From NCBI GenBank assembly GCA_021803845.1, contig JAJZLA010000014.1, positions 1 to 12,939 of the forward strand: a stretch of DNA of 12,939 nucleotides, read 5' to 3'. The number at the start of each line of letters is the position of its first letter. The first letter of the stretch is position 1. This DNA comes from a bacterium (GTDB taxonomy: Bacteria > SZUA-79 > Acidulodesulfobacterales > Acidulodesulfobacteraceae). The notes beneath the pieces were generated by a model. The model did not search any database. It was not told where the DNA came from and saw only the letters and a list, made by a program, of their open reading frames with translations. This document shows positions 6,535 to 12,939 of this stretch, piece after piece. The position numbers were made by a program, and so were the translations under genes.

Positions 6535-8172
6535 TTAGTCCGTAAATTCGGCATAATACCATTTTCTTATATCGTATCCTATTCCCGCCGGAGCCGGTTT
6601 TATTCCTTTAATTTCCTTTTTTACCACAGGCATTGCATATGGAATATACAAAAAAGTATAAGGGGCTTCTTTTGCAAGAATTCTCTGAATTTTAAAATAA
6701 TAATCCTTTTGCCTTTTTAAATCAAACGTTGACCGCGCTTTTCTGAATAAATCGTCTATTTCGGGGTCATTAAAAGAAGTAAAATTTAAACCCTTAGGAA
6801 CGATATTAGAGCCGGTAAATATAGCTGCGTTATCGTAAGGATCGGGAGTTATAGTAAATCCGAGCAGGACCGCCTGAAATCTTTTCTTCATAATAAATTC
6901 CGAAATAAGGGATGTCCACTCCATAACCCTGATGCCTACCCTGATGCCTATCTTTTTTAAATTTTGCTGTATTATTTCTGCGGCGGATAATCTTTCCTGA
7001 TTCCCCTGCGGAGTAAGTATAGTAAATCTAAAAGGTCTGCCGCTTTTTTCCAAAACTCCGTTTTTAAGGCTCCAACCCGCCTCGTTAAAAAGTTTCAAAG
7101 CTTTAACGGGATTATAATCGTACTTTTTTAAGTTCTTATCGTAAAAATATGTTCCCGGCATAAAAGGCCCGTAACAGCGAACCCCCAAACCAAGCAGCGC
7201 TCCTTTTATTATTTCTTTTTTATTTATCGCGTAGCTTAAAGCCTGCCTGACTTTTATATTTTTAAAAAGCGGGTCTAAAAGATTATACCCCAAAAAAGTA
7301 AAACTTAAAGAAGGATGTATATATTTTTTAAACCGCAGATTAAATTTTTTACCGCTAGATTCATATTTAAACTGAATCGGGCTTAACCCCATGTAATTTA
7401 TGCCGTTTGATTTAAGCATCAGAAACATGGAGGAAGGGTCGGGGACTATTTTATATATTAAGCGCTTTATATGCGGAGCACCCATAAAATAATGCGGATT
7501 GGCCTTCAGGACTATTTCGTATCCGTGGACCCATCTGTCGAATTCGTAAGGGCCTGTACCTATAGGACGGCTTCTTAATTTCGTAGTCAGCAGATTTTTT
7601 CCTTTAAGGAGTTTTTCGGATAAAATACTTAACCCCCATGAAGATAATGCCGGAGCGTAAGGTTTTTTATAAGTAACCCTGAAAATGTATTTCCCTATAA
7701 TTTTTGCTTTATATACCTTAAGATATTCAGCGGCGTAAGGCGTAGGAGTTTTTGGATTTACCATTAAACGGTACGTGAACATAACGTCTTTTGCGGTAAA
7801 TTTTTGTCCGTTCTGCCAGTAAACATTGCGGCGGAGATAAAAAGTTATGGTTTTGCCGCCGTTGCTTATTTTCCATGACTTTGCAAGGTCCGGAACTATT
7901 TTAAAATTTCTGTTATAACGGACGAGTCCGTCATAAATTTGAGACGCAACCTCGGCAGTAGGGGCATCTGCCGCCATATTCCCGATAAGATTCACGGCAT
8001 CCGACGGCAGGCCTATAATTAAAGTATTTTTTAAATAATTCTGGGCCGCAGGAGAGCTTTTATTATTTTTAGCGCCTTTCCCAAAACGAAAAAACGCAAA
8101 CGATAAAATTAACGCGGCGGCAATAATAATAAATAAATACGCGGCGCGCTTTTTTCCATTATTTAATTTCAT
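6535..8172 (-). CDS. ABC-type peptide/nickel-family solute-binding protein (SBP family 5), membrane-anchored
   Basis: This 545-residue protein belongs to extracellular solute-binding protein family 5 (DppA/OppA/NikA type), which presents peptides, nickel chelates or other solutes to an ABC importer. The N-terminus is a basic stretch (KLNNGKKR), then one hydrophobic segment (about 11-29). There is no lipobox cysteine, so it is either a signal peptide or an uncleaved anchor. Family features include QIYDGLVRYN, PIGTGPYEFDRW, VRQALSYAINKKEII, EIIQQNLKKIGI and FNDPEIDDLFRKA. The protein is very rich in lysine. No permease or ATPase gene accompanies it, so the substrate cannot be inferred. It lies 26 bp after argC with no strong Shine-Dalgarno sequence and 46 bp before moaC. 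Confidence 0.9.
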   Translation of the reverse strand: MKLNNGKKRAAYLFIIIAAALILSFAFFRFGKGAKNNKSSPAAQNYLKNTLIIGLPSDAVNLIGNMAADAPTAEVASQIYDGLVRYNRNFKIVPDLAKSWKISNGGKTITFYLRRNVYWQNGQKFTAKDVMFTYRLMVNPKTPTPYAAEYLKVYKAKIIGKYIFRVTYKKPYAPALSSWGLSILSEKLLKGKNLLTTKLRSRPIGTGPYEFDRWVHGYEIVLKANPHYFMGAPHIKRLIYKIVPDPSSMFLMLKSNGINYMGLSPIQFKYESSGKKFNLRFKKYIHPSLSFTFLGYNLLDPLFKNIKVRQALSYAINKKEIIKGALLGLGVRCYGPFMPGTYFYDKNLKKYDYNPVKALKLFNEAGWSLKNGVLEKSGRPFRFTILTPQGNQERLSAAEIIQQNLKKIGIRVGIRVMEWTSLISEFIMKKRFQAVLLGFTITPDPYDNAAIFTGSNIVPKGLNFTSFNDPEIDDLFRKARSTFDLKRQKDYYFKIQRILAKEAPYTFLYIPYAMPVVKKEIKGIKPAPAGIGYDIRKWYYAEFTD

Positions 8173-8198
8173 AATTATTTATTCTACTTAGAAGGAAA

Positions 8199-9296
8199 TT
8201 ACGGGAAAGGAGAATAAGCCGGAATTCCGCAATCCGGTTCCAATCCGAACATAAGATTCATATTCTGAATTGCCTGCAGGGAAGCGCCTTTGCCAAGGTT
8301 GTCTATGGCGCTGACGATTTTTACCGTTCCTTTATTTTGTTTTTTTTCCGTTTCAAAGGCTATATGGCAGTTATTGGAATAAACGACGTTTTTTATATTG
8401 CAGTCTTCTATATTGTCGAGAATAGACACGAAAGGACTGCCGCCGTAGAATTCCTTATATATCCCGGTTATATTTTCCCGCGATACTCCGTTATTTAATT
8501 TCATATATATTGTGGTAAGTATTCCTCTAGATACAGGAATAACATGGGGAGTAAATAAAATATCGGGCATATCGTTATACGATGCGCCGGGTGAATTTAA
8601 AAACGCGGTTTCCAGCTTTTCCTTAATTTCGGGAAGGTGTCTGTGCGACCATACGTTATAGGCTTTTACCGAGTTTTCGACCTCGCAGAAAAGGTTCTGC
8701 AATTTTACGCCTCGTCCGGCGCCGGAAATTCCCGACAAAGAATCTATTATAACTGGAAAAGCGGCATCCGCCGCACCTTTAAAAATAAGAGGCAGAATAG
8801 GCAGTAAAGCGCCCGTGGGATAGCATCCCGGATTGGCGACAAATTGCGAATCCTTAATTTTTTCTGAAAAGATATCGGAAAGCCCGTAAATAAATTTAGG
8901 ATTCAACGCAGGGGCATTATGCTTTCCGTAAAATTCTTCGTATGTTTCCATACTGTCGAATCTGAAATCCGCGCCGACGTCGATTATTTTTATTTTGGCG
9001 TTTTTTTCTAAAATGTCCGGCATGAGCTTGGAGCTTTCGTTATGAGGGAGACAAAAGAATATTGCGTCGGAAGATTCCGCTACGGTATCCGCGCTAAAAG
9101 AACTGAACTTGAGTTCTGAAATTAAGTTATTTTTAGAGCATGTTTTCTTAAATTGGGGAAAAACTTCAGAAAGTTTTTTGCCTGAATATGTCTGCGAAGT
9201 TATTGACGATATAAAAACATCCGGCCTTAGAGACAGCGCATATATTAAATATATTCCGCTGTAGCCGGATGCTCCTATAATCGAAACTTTAATCAT
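8199..9296 (-). CDS. argC: N-acetyl-gamma-glutamyl-phosphate reductase
   Basis: ArgC is the NADPH-dependent enzyme of arginine synthesis that reduces N-acetylglutamyl phosphate to the semialdehyde. The protein has 365 residues, slightly longer than many ArgC. The nucleotide-binding GASGYSG is at 8-14. The catalytic cysteine is C158 in ANPGCYPTG (154-162). Other family blocks are IIDVGADFRF (104-113), SGISGAGRG, SHRHLPEI and FTPHVIPVSRGILTT. It follows rpsI by 16 bp with no clear Shine-Dalgarno sequence (TAATCAGATG), so it may depend on coupling to the ribosomal-protein message. The order rplM-rpsI-argC is one I recall from deltaproteobacterial genomes such as Geobacter. Identification is secure. 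Confidence 0.96.
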   Translation of the reverse strand: MIKVSIIGASGYSGIYLIYALSLRPDVFISSITSQTYSGKKLSEVFPQFKKTCSKNNLISELKFSSFSADTVAESSDAIFFCLPHNESSKLMPDILEKNAKIKIIDVGADFRFDSMETYEEFYGKHNAPALNPKFIYGLSDIFSEKIKDSQFVANPGCYPTGALLPILPLIFKGAADAAFPVIIDSLSGISGAGRGVKLQNLFCEVENSVKAYNVWSHRHLPEIKEKLETAFLNSPGASYNDMPDILFTPHVIPVSRGILTTIYMKLNNGVSRENITGIYKEFYGGSPFVSILDNIEDCNIKNVVYSNNCHIAFETEKKQNKGTVKIVSAIDNLGKGASLQAIQNMNLMFGLEPDCGIPAYSPFP

Positions 9297-9312
9297 CTGA
9301 TTATTACGATTA

Positions 9313-9708
9313 TTATCTCTTTGAGAACTGGAATCTCGCTCTTGCCCCTTTCTGCCCGTATTTCTTTCTTTCCTTGACTCTAGGATCCCTTGTGAGCATA
9401 GAGGCTTTGGCGAGTGTTTCTTTAAGTTCTGGGCTTATTAAAAGAATAGCTTTCGCAAGCGCAAGTTTTATGGCTCCCGCCTGACCGTTCAACCCCCCGC
9501 CTACTACATTGACGTATATATCGAACTTATTTTCGACGGAATAAAATGCCAACGGCTTTGTAGCAGTTACCCTGTGGCTTTCAAGGGGAAAATATTTATC
9601 GAAATCTCTTCCGTTAATTATAATTTTGCCGGTTCCTTCTTTAAAATATACCCTTGCTATGCCGGTTTTTCTTTTTCCTACCGCATGTATAATATTTTTT
9701 TTTGCCAT
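9313..9708 (-). CDS. rpsI: 30S ribosomal protein S9
   Basis: This 131-residue protein of the small subunit has the family N-terminal HAVGKRKTGIARVYF and GTGKIIING, the central GGGLNGQAGAIKLALAKAIL, and LTRDPRVKERKKYGQKGAR towards the C-terminus. It ends in SKR, the conserved tail that reaches towards P-site tRNA. It lies 31 bp after rplM with a modest ribosome binding site (AAAAAGG). The two genes are co-transcribed in almost all bacteria. Confidence 0.98.
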   Translation of the reverse strand: MAKKNIIHAVGKRKTGIARVYFKEGTGKIIINGRDFDKYFPLESHRVTATKPLAFYSVENKFDIYVNVVGGGLNGQAGAIKLALAKAILLISPELKETLAKASMLTRDPRVKERKKYGQKGARARFQFSKR

Positions 9709-9739
9709 AAGCCTTTTTACCCGTAATTTAATTTTTAAT

Positions 9740-10147
9740 TTATTTTATTATTTCTACTTTAACCGGTTGCTGAGCAGTATGAGGATGTTCTTCGCCTTCG
9801 TATATTTTAACTTTTTTAAGAACGGCGTCAGAAAGTTTGTTTTTAGGCAGCATTCCTTTAATAGCCTGATAAACCGGAAACGTGGGGTCTTTTTTAAGCA
9901 TATCTTTATAGTTAAAAGTCTTCATTCCTCCGGGATAACCGCTGTGAAAATGATATTCTTTATCATCCGCTTTCCTGCCTGTTATTTTTGCCTTAGCGCT
10001 GTTAACGATAACGACAAAATCCCCGTTATCCGCATACGGCGTCCAGTTTGCTTTATCTTTGCCCATAAGCCTATTGGCAACAAAACTTGCAACCCTTCCT
10101 AAGCTTACTCCTTTTGCATCTACTAATATCCACTTGCTTTCCGTCAT
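9740..10147 (-). CDS. rplM: 50S ribosomal protein L13
   Basis: This 135-residue large-subunit protein has the family blocks KWILVDAKGVSLGRVAS at the N-terminus, NGDFVVIVNSAKAKITG, YHFHSGYPGGMK and AIKGMLPKNKL. The last is the typical L13 motif near the C-terminus. A ribosome binding site GGGAGA stands about six bases before the ATG. It is the first gene of the rplM-rpsI-argC unit and has a clear promoter upstream. Confidence 0.98.
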   Translation of the reverse strand: MTESKWILVDAKGVSLGRVASFVANRLMGKDKANWTPYADNGDFVVIVNSAKAKITGRKADDKEYHFHSGYPGGMKTFNYKDMLKKDPTFPVYQAIKGMLPKNKLSDAVLKKVKIYEGEEHPHTAQQPVKVEIIK

Positions 10148-10203
10148 TTATACGTCTCCCGCGGTTTTTATAAATATATAATATATTTTAAGCGTAGTTT
10201 TCT

Positions 10204-10232
10204 ATTATTTAATAATTTTATACTTTTGTCAA
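10204..10232 (-). promoter_or_regulatory. Predicted sigma70-type promoter for rplM-rpsI-argC
   Basis: On the - strand a consensus -35 TTGACA (10227-10232) is followed by a 17-base spacer and AATAAT (10204-10209), a 5/6 match to the -10 consensus. The start would be near 10197, leaving a leader of about 50 bases. The leader contains a purely A/T 17-bp inverted repeat (10172-10188). Confidence 0.6.
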
Positions 10233-10256
10233 GGAATTTTTTATAATTGCCATATC

Positions 10257-10805
10257 TTACCACCAGTATTCGGGATAGCTTCTATGTTTAGAAAGATTAT
10301 TGACTGCAACCGCCACTATTAAGAGTACAAGTGCGCCTAAACCTGCCGGCATTAGCGGATAAAGAAAACCGAGCTTGTATATTCCCTTTCCGCCGATTAC
10401 CGCTATTAAAGAAGTAGCGCCTCCCGGAGGATGAAGCGTTTTAGTCGCATGCATAAGCATAATAGCGAATGAAACCGCTACCGCTGCGGCTAAAGGCATA
10501 TTAATATGGCCGAGCAGTTTATAGCTTGCGACTCCTACAAAACCTGAAAGAATATGTCCGCCTATAAGATTTCTCGGCTGTGCGAGAGGGGTTTTTATAG
10601 CGCCGTATATAAGTACCGCGGAAGCGCCGAAAGAACCTATGAGTAAAGTCAAGTCGTAAGGGTTGAAAAATTTTGCGGATATATAAGCAACCGTTCCTAT
10701 GCCTATTATAGAAGCGAGCCCCGACCAAAAAATTACGTGCAGGCTCACGTTGGTTGCGTTCTTTCCCCCGCCTTTCATTCTGTTAAGGTATTCTTTAAAC
10801 CACAT
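10257..10805 (-). CDS. HPP-family integral membrane protein
   Basis: This 182-residue membrane protein has about four to five hydrophobic segments (roughly 22-44, 52-70, 83-98, 104-120 and 147-168). The family's name motif HPP is at 125-127 in TLHPPGGATSLIA. Other family blocks are IGSFGASAVLIYGA (56-69) and PLAQPRNLIGGH (73-84). HPP proteins are thought to be transporters; plant members have been linked to nitrite transport into chloroplasts, but the bacterial substrate is not established. It lies 27 bp after a gene for a CBS-pair protein. Many bacterial HPP proteins carry that CBS pair on the same chain, so the two products probably act together. Ribosome binding site GGGG is eight bases before the ATG. 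Confidence 0.9.
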   Translation of the reverse strand: MWFKEYLNRMKGGGKNATNVSLHVIFWSGLASIIGIGTVAYISAKFFNPYDLTLLIGSFGASAVLIYGAIKTPLAQPRNLIGGHILSGFVGVASYKLLGHINMPLAAAVAVSFAIMLMHATKTLHPPGGATSLIAVIGGKGIYKLGFLYPLMPAGLGALVLLIVAVAVNNLSKHRSYPEYWW

Positions 10806-10832
10806 TTTAGTGTCCCCGCTATATTATTATAT

Positions 10833-11438
10833 TTAATTTTTATCGATATGCTTTATTATATCGGTCATAGATATTACGCCTGCGAGTTTTCCGTGAATAT
10901 CGACGACCGGCATGACTTTTATCCGTTTTTCGTTAAATATCGCAGCCGCTTTTTTAACGCACGTATCGGTCGATACGGTAATTGCGGGAGAAGCCATAAT
11001 GTCTTTCACGTTTTTAGCGTCGATAGTCCTGCGGGCGTGCGGCGTCGGCTCTCCTATTACGTGCCTGACTAAATCTTTAAAAGTATGTTTTTTTATGACC
11101 CCTGCGCTGGTTAAAATATCGGAATCCGCTATAAATCCAGTAACTGCGTTTTCCTCATTGACGACGGGAGCGCACGTCAAACCGTTTTCGGCAAGTAAAT
11201 TCATAGCCTCGTTTATTCCCGAATTTTCGGATACGTAAATAACTTTTTTAGTCATCACTTTTTCTACCGTGACGCCGTGAACCTTGTCTTTAGCAAGTTC
11301 AAACGCTTCCCTGTAAATTTTAACAAAATCGTCTAAAGATATATCGATGTACGTTTTATGTTTTTCGAAAGCTTCCCTGATGTCCTCTTCCGTTATTTCT
11401 ACGCAGCTCTTTTCTTTCTCTTCGTTTAATTTTTCCAT
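10833..11438 (-). CDS. CBS-domain pair protein, probable regulatory partner of the HPP protein
   Basis: This 201-residue soluble protein has an N-terminal acidic helical part (1-55, including EEDIREAFEKHKTYIDISLD) followed by two CBS domains. CBS1 (about 58-112) contains VEKVMTKKVIYVSENSGI and CAPVVNEENAVTGFIADSD. CBS2 (about 143-199) contains VKDIMASPAITVSTDTCV and MPVVDIHGKLAGVISMTDI. Such pairs usually bind adenine nucleotides and act as energy or redox-state sensors. It has an AAGGA ribosome binding site, a candidate promoter with operator-like sequences upstream, and is followed by the HPP gene at 27 bp. Binding of a particular nucleotide is inference. Confidence 0.9.
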   Translation of the reverse strand: MEKLNEEKEKSCVEITEEDIREAFEKHKTYIDISLDDFVKIYREAFELAKDKVHGVTVEKVMTKKVIYVSENSGINEAMNLLAENGLTCAPVVNEENAVTGFIADSDILTSAGVIKKHTFKDLVRHVIGEPTPHARRTIDAKNVKDIMASPAITVSTDTCVKKAAAIFNEKRIKVMPVVDIHGKLAGVISMTDIIKHIDKN

Positions 11439-11466
11439 AATTTTTTCCTTAATTTTTAAAATTTAA

Positions 11467-11472
11467 ATTATA
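11467..11472 (-). promoter_or_regulatory. Candidate -10 element for the CBS-HPP unit
   Basis: Read on the - strand the sequence is a perfect TATAAT. No good -35 lies 16-18 bases upstream (AAATAT there), which would fit a promoter that relies on an activator. Transcription would start near 11460, about 22 bases before the ATG. Confidence 0.45.
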
Positions 11473-11483
11473 GGATTTCATTT

Positions 11484-11523
11484 AATCGGATATTTTATTT
11501 TATGTTATCAAATCGGATATTTT
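11484..11523. repeat. Two 13-bp direct repeats in the CBS gene control region
   Basis: AATCGGATATTTT occurs at 11484-11496 and again at 11511-11523, with starts 27 bp apart. One copy overlaps the expected -35 region and the other lies just upstream. The sequence is not simple A/T filler because of the shared TCGG core. It may be an operator pair. No regulator is identified. Confidence 0.6.
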
Positions 11524-11528
11524 TAAAA

Positions 11529-11544
11529 TATGATTTATGTCACA
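11529..11544. promoter_or_regulatory. Crp/Fnr-type palindromic binding site candidate
   Basis: On the - strand the sequence reads TGTGA-CATAAA-TCATA, which matches the Crp consensus TGTGA-N6-TCACA at nine of ten arm positions. It is centred about 76 bases upstream of the predicted start for the CBS gene and just after the stop of the upstream Fe-S gene. The spacing is in the range of class I activator sites. Which family member would bind is unknown. Confidence 0.45.
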
Positions 11545-11546
11545 AA

Positions 11547-12677
11547 TTAAAAATTATTTTTATTTAAAAGCAAAGGTTTTTCCCCGGAAATATCTTTCAA
11601 ATTTAACGCCTTGTACATTCTCAGCGCTCCAAAACTGCATATATCCCTGCATAAACCGCAGCCTGTGCAAAAAAACGGCTCAAGCGATATTTGATTTTTC
11701 TGAAAACTTAATGCGCCGGTGGGACACAGTTCCCAGCAGTTAGAACAAAAAACGCAGTTTTCGTTTATTTTAGGCAGTCTTATATTTAAAAGCCGCACTA
11801 ACTCTTTATTTTCTTTTAAAAACCGGTAAATTTTTTTCTGCCTTTTTAATAATAAATAATTTATCTTTTTTTCATTTTCGCCGGTATCGATAAATTGGGA
11901 ATAAAGTTCCGACAGCGGAAGGTCTTCTATGGATATATTTTCGACGAGTTTTTTAGCATTATTTTTTATGCTTTTAAAAGAATTTTTAAAAAACTCCCTT
12001 CTGTCTAACGTTTCCGCATTTTGAACCCCATCGATATTTTCTATATTACTCTTATCAGAGGCTTTATCTTCAGCAGGTTTAAACTTTAACGACTCTTTGC
12101 CGCGTTCTTTTATGAATTCCTTAAAATTAAAATCCTCCATGTTAATTTCGGCAAAAGTGCCTTCGGCATTTAAAAACTTAGCTATTTCATTTATTCTTTT
12201 GATTTTTTTGTTATGGAAATATTTAAGCCTGCAAGACTTGCAATCAGCCGAAACGAAAAATATTCCCGCTTTGTTTTTTATAGCGGAAATTATATCTAAA
12301 TCTTCTACTTCGTAAATACATTTTATAAAATAATCCTCATAGGTTTTTGAGGTTTTGAAATACTGTTCCGTTTGACTGCAAAAATAAAAAATCTTCTCTT
12401 TTGGTTCTAAAGCAGGTTTATTATTATTCTCTGCTTTATTCTCTTTAACGTAAAAAACCGAATTAGGGCATATATAAAGGCAGGCGTTGCAATTAGTACA
12501 GTTTTCTAGAATTTTTATATCGTTATCGGTTATTTTTATCGATAAATCGGGGCATCTGTCTATACATTCGTAACAGCCCGCCATAGGGGTTTTAAGCCTG
12601 ACGCAAAAATCGGGATTGACGGATATAAGGGCGTCCCCGCGGTTCAAAAACTTTTCAATCAAGCCGAGTATATTCAT
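11547..12677 (-). CDS. Four-cluster ferredoxin-type protein, unknown role
   Basis: This 376-residue protein has four cysteine clusters of [4Fe-4S] type, two near each end. N-terminal: C25, C35, C38, C42-P and C60, C63, C66, C70-P. C-terminal: C308, C311, C314, C318-P and C337, C340, C343, C347. The middle (about 95-300) has further cysteines at 100, 120, 146 and 149 (the last two as DCKSC), a polar low-complexity stretch (200-225) and an internal RREFFKNSF (226-234). No signal peptide or membrane helix is seen. The arrangement suggests an electron carrier or an electron-transfer subunit of a larger redox enzyme, but no partner enzyme is beside it and I do not recognise a named family. Its start overlaps the end of the upstream dus gene by 23 bp, so the two are coupled. 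GGCGGA before the ATG is a weak ribosome binding site. Confidence 0.85.
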   Translation of the reverse strand: MNILGLIEKFLNRGDALISVNPDFCVRLKTPMAGCYECIDRCPDLSIKITDNDIKILENCTNCNACLYICPNSVFYVKENKAENNNKPALEPKEKIFYFCSQTEQYFKTSKTYEDYFIKCIYEVEDLDIISAIKNKAGIFFVSADCKSCRLKYFHNKKIKRINEIAKFLNAEGTFAEINMEDFNFKEFIKERGKESLKFKPAEDKASDKSNIENIDGVQNAETLDRREFFKNSFKSIKNNAKKLVENISIEDLPLSELYSQFIDTGENEKKINYLLLKRQKKIYRFLKENKELVRLLNIRLPKINENCVFCSNCWELCPTGALSFQKNQISLEPFFCTGCGLCRDICSFGALRMYKALNLKDISGEKPLLLNKNNF

Positions 12678-12939
12678 CGTCCGCCGTTTTTAATATATTT
12701 AAAATTTCCAATATCTCTTTTTCGGTTTTCGCGTTATTAACCATACATCTTAATCCCTTTGAGCCTTTAAATCCTTTTAAAAAGCTATAAAGATGAGGTC
12801 TTATAAGATTATGCCCTCTTTCCCTGCCGTAAAATAAACTTATTTCTTCCATCAGCTCTATGATTATGTCTATTTTTAGATTTATATCAGTATGCGTATT
12901 ATTATTTTTCCCCTCGGCAAATACCCATGGCTTGCCTAT
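12655..12939 (-). CDS. tRNA-dihydrouridine synthase, C-terminal fragment (rest outside window)
   Basis: The frame is open to the window edge and gives 94 residues starting IGKPWVFAEG, so the start lies beyond base 12939. The IGKPWVF block matches the 'LGNPWIF' motif at the end of the FMN-binding barrel of Dus enzymes, which reduce uridine to dihydrouridine in tRNA. The following helical domain, with YGRERGHNLIRPHLYSFLKG and a run of small and charged residues, matches the RNA-binding C-terminal domain of DusB/NifR3-type proteins. The ATG at 12852 is internal. Assignment to DusB rather than another Dus is likely but not certain from this part alone. Confidence 0.85.
   Translation of the reverse strand: MGKPWVFAEGKNNNTHTDINLKIDIIIELMEEISLFYGRERGHNLIRPHLYSFLKGFKGSKGLRCMVNNAKTEKEILEILNILKTADDEYTRLD

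Noticed and set aside
6489..6554. A longer MoaC starting at 6554
   Set aside because: The added 22 residues do not resemble the family, overlap the upstream gene end, and bypass a good GGAGG site before 6488.
1..12939. A CRISPR array, mobile element, prophage or defence island
   Set aside because: No spaced repeats, transposase, integrase, tRNA attachment site or known defence gene is visible; the gene content is core metabolism and translation.

Overview
The window is AT-rich, densely coding bacterial chromosome (intergenic gaps about 110 bp or less, long A-runs inside genes). The gene order rplM-rpsI-argC, a cytoplasmic quinone-reducing succinate dehydrogenase of the SdhABE ('type E') kind, and many Fe-S proteins fit an anaerobic or microaerophilic, deltaproteobacteria-like lineage. 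A specific guess (for example the acidophilic Ca. Acidulodesulfobacterium group) cannot be proven from the sequence. I see no mobile element, CRISPR array, tRNA or rRNA.

Layout. At the left, on the + strand, lie the 3' part of RNase III (rnc) and the ribosome-assembly GTPase der, which overlap at ATGA. der is broken by a +1 frame change at an A8 tract, so it reads as two ORFs that together make a normal-length Der. From about 2011 onward every gene runs on the - strand. In transcription order (right to left) they are: the end of a tRNA-dihydrouridine synthase; a 376-residue protein with four cysteine clusters of ferredoxin type; a CBS-pair protein and an HPP-family membrane protein (a probable two-gene unit); rplM-rpsI-argC; a family 5 solute-binding protein; moaC; then sdhA-sdhB-sdhE and a small phasin-like coiled-coil protein. 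The last gene converges on der, and the two stop codons share a 12-bp palindrome.

How the genes work together. SdhA, SdhB and SdhE form a succinate:quinone oxidoreductase or fumarate reductase that has no transmembrane SdhC/SdhD subunits. Electrons pass from FAD (SdhA) through three Fe-S centres (SdhB) to a doubled CCG-domain protein (SdhE) at the membrane face. The third SdhB centre is predicted to be [4Fe-4S] rather than [3Fe-4S]. The CBS and HPP proteins look like the two halves of a sensor-plus-transporter that other bacteria carry as one fused protein. rplM-rpsI are housekeeping genes, argC is arginine biosynthesis, moaC is molybdenum cofactor synthesis.

Regulatory signals seen on the - strand are a strong sigma70-type promoter before sdhA (TTGCAA-N17-TATAAT), another before rplM (TTGACA-N17-AATAAT), and a compact control region before the CBS gene holding a Crp/Fnr-type palindrome, two 13-bp direct repeats and a perfect TATAAT. 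The window is mostly ordinary core genome. The points most worth a second look are the der frame break, the sdh variant with its small extra gene, the CBS/HPP control region and the four-cluster Fe-S protein.
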